From Metellina segmentata (taxonomy: Eukaryota; Arthropoda; Arachnida; Araneae; Tetragnathidae): a stretch of DNA of 64,000 nt. The notes beneath the pieces were generated by a model. That model was not told the origin of the DNA. It saw nothing but the letters and a program-made list of their open reading frames with translations, and did no database searches. Shown piece after piece: positions 63,501 through 64,000 of this stretch (positions are counted from its first letter, which is position 1; each line of letters opens with the position of its first letter). Made by a program: the position numbers and the translations under genes. Where the stretch lies: assembly GCA_947359465.1 (NCBI GenBank), contig OX375880.1, positions 17,864,120 to 17,928,119 on the forward strand, in the 5' to 3' direction.

Positions 63501-64000
63501 CTGAAATTCAGAAGAAAAATAATCACATAGTAACAATACTTGTATAAAAACAATAAAAATGGCAGTTGTTTTAACATTTGATTGCTCAAATCAGAATCCA
63601 AACTATAATACAACGCACTGGTTGTGTTCTTGATTTTCACTCGATTAAAATACAAATGAAACAAAAGATTAAAATGAAACAAAATCTGTTTAAATATTTC
63701 ATTCTGGCACATAGCACAAAAATCAGAATTGGGTAGACATTTTTTGTGGCGATGCTTTTGGGGTGTTCATGGCATGCTTTTTATATCACCAAGGATAGCT
63801 CCATCTCCTAAACTTGCCTTACCACATGAACAGTTACACAGCAAATTTCACAAAAGAGCACACTGAAGTGTATCTACAACACTAAATACAGAAGGCATGA
63901 TGAAAATTTTTTTTAATGCTTTACGAAAATTAAGCGATTTGAAATAAAAGCAGGAAACGGTGCAACCTGATGCGACTGCACTGTGTTTAAAATGCTAACT

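Overview
The window is AT-rich, intron-rich, repeat-dense animal DNA. The only confidently recognised gene is a long class I cytokine receptor, the arthropod Domeless type, so an arthropod is indicated. A chelicerate such as a spider seems plausible from the repeat load and style, but that is a guess. No prokaryotic features, no CRISPR array and no complete RNA gene were found.

Minus strand, 24.9-63.5 kb: fourteen exons join in frame into 1371 residues of the receptor. The 5' end (signal peptide, start of the first domain) lies beyond the right edge. In order the exons encode the end of cytokine-receptor domain D1, D2 with a degenerate WSXWS position, five more fibronectin III (FN3) domains, one transmembrane helix, a Box1-like juxtamembrane exon, and a tail of about 640 residues encoded mostly by one large last exon. 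The tail repeats Y-x-K-F four times, three of them as YxKFG, and has no YxxQ. A 16 kb intron separates the ectodomain from the membrane helix. It holds an unrecognised exon-like ORF (36998-37365) with a strong acceptor, a stop and a compatible phase, which could be an alternative terminal exon making a soluble receptor.

Plus strand, left edge: two short exons (1001-1108 and 4976-5013) join in frame and appear to be the 3' end of an unrecognised gene, followed by several kb of AT-rich sequence that may be its 3' UTR.

Most of the rest is mobile DNA. 9.3-13.9 kb is a four-deep nest: Tigger/pogo, PIF/Harbinger-like, Helitron, hAT, with target-site duplications readable at three of the levels. 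Other elements include further hATs (18.9, 50.1 and 61 kb), a Tc1 relic (29.0-30.2 kb), a long-TIR element with a 10 bp duplication carrying a tRNA-like segment (15.9-16.7 kb), a MITE family with 5 bp duplications (three copies), two piggyBac-type MITEs, Helitron pieces, solo LTR-like sequences, fragments of a jockey/R1-like LINE in opposed orientations (43.7-46.7 kb), and about eighteen copies of a tRNA-derived SINE family that joins two different heads to one body. Many sit in the receptor's introns.
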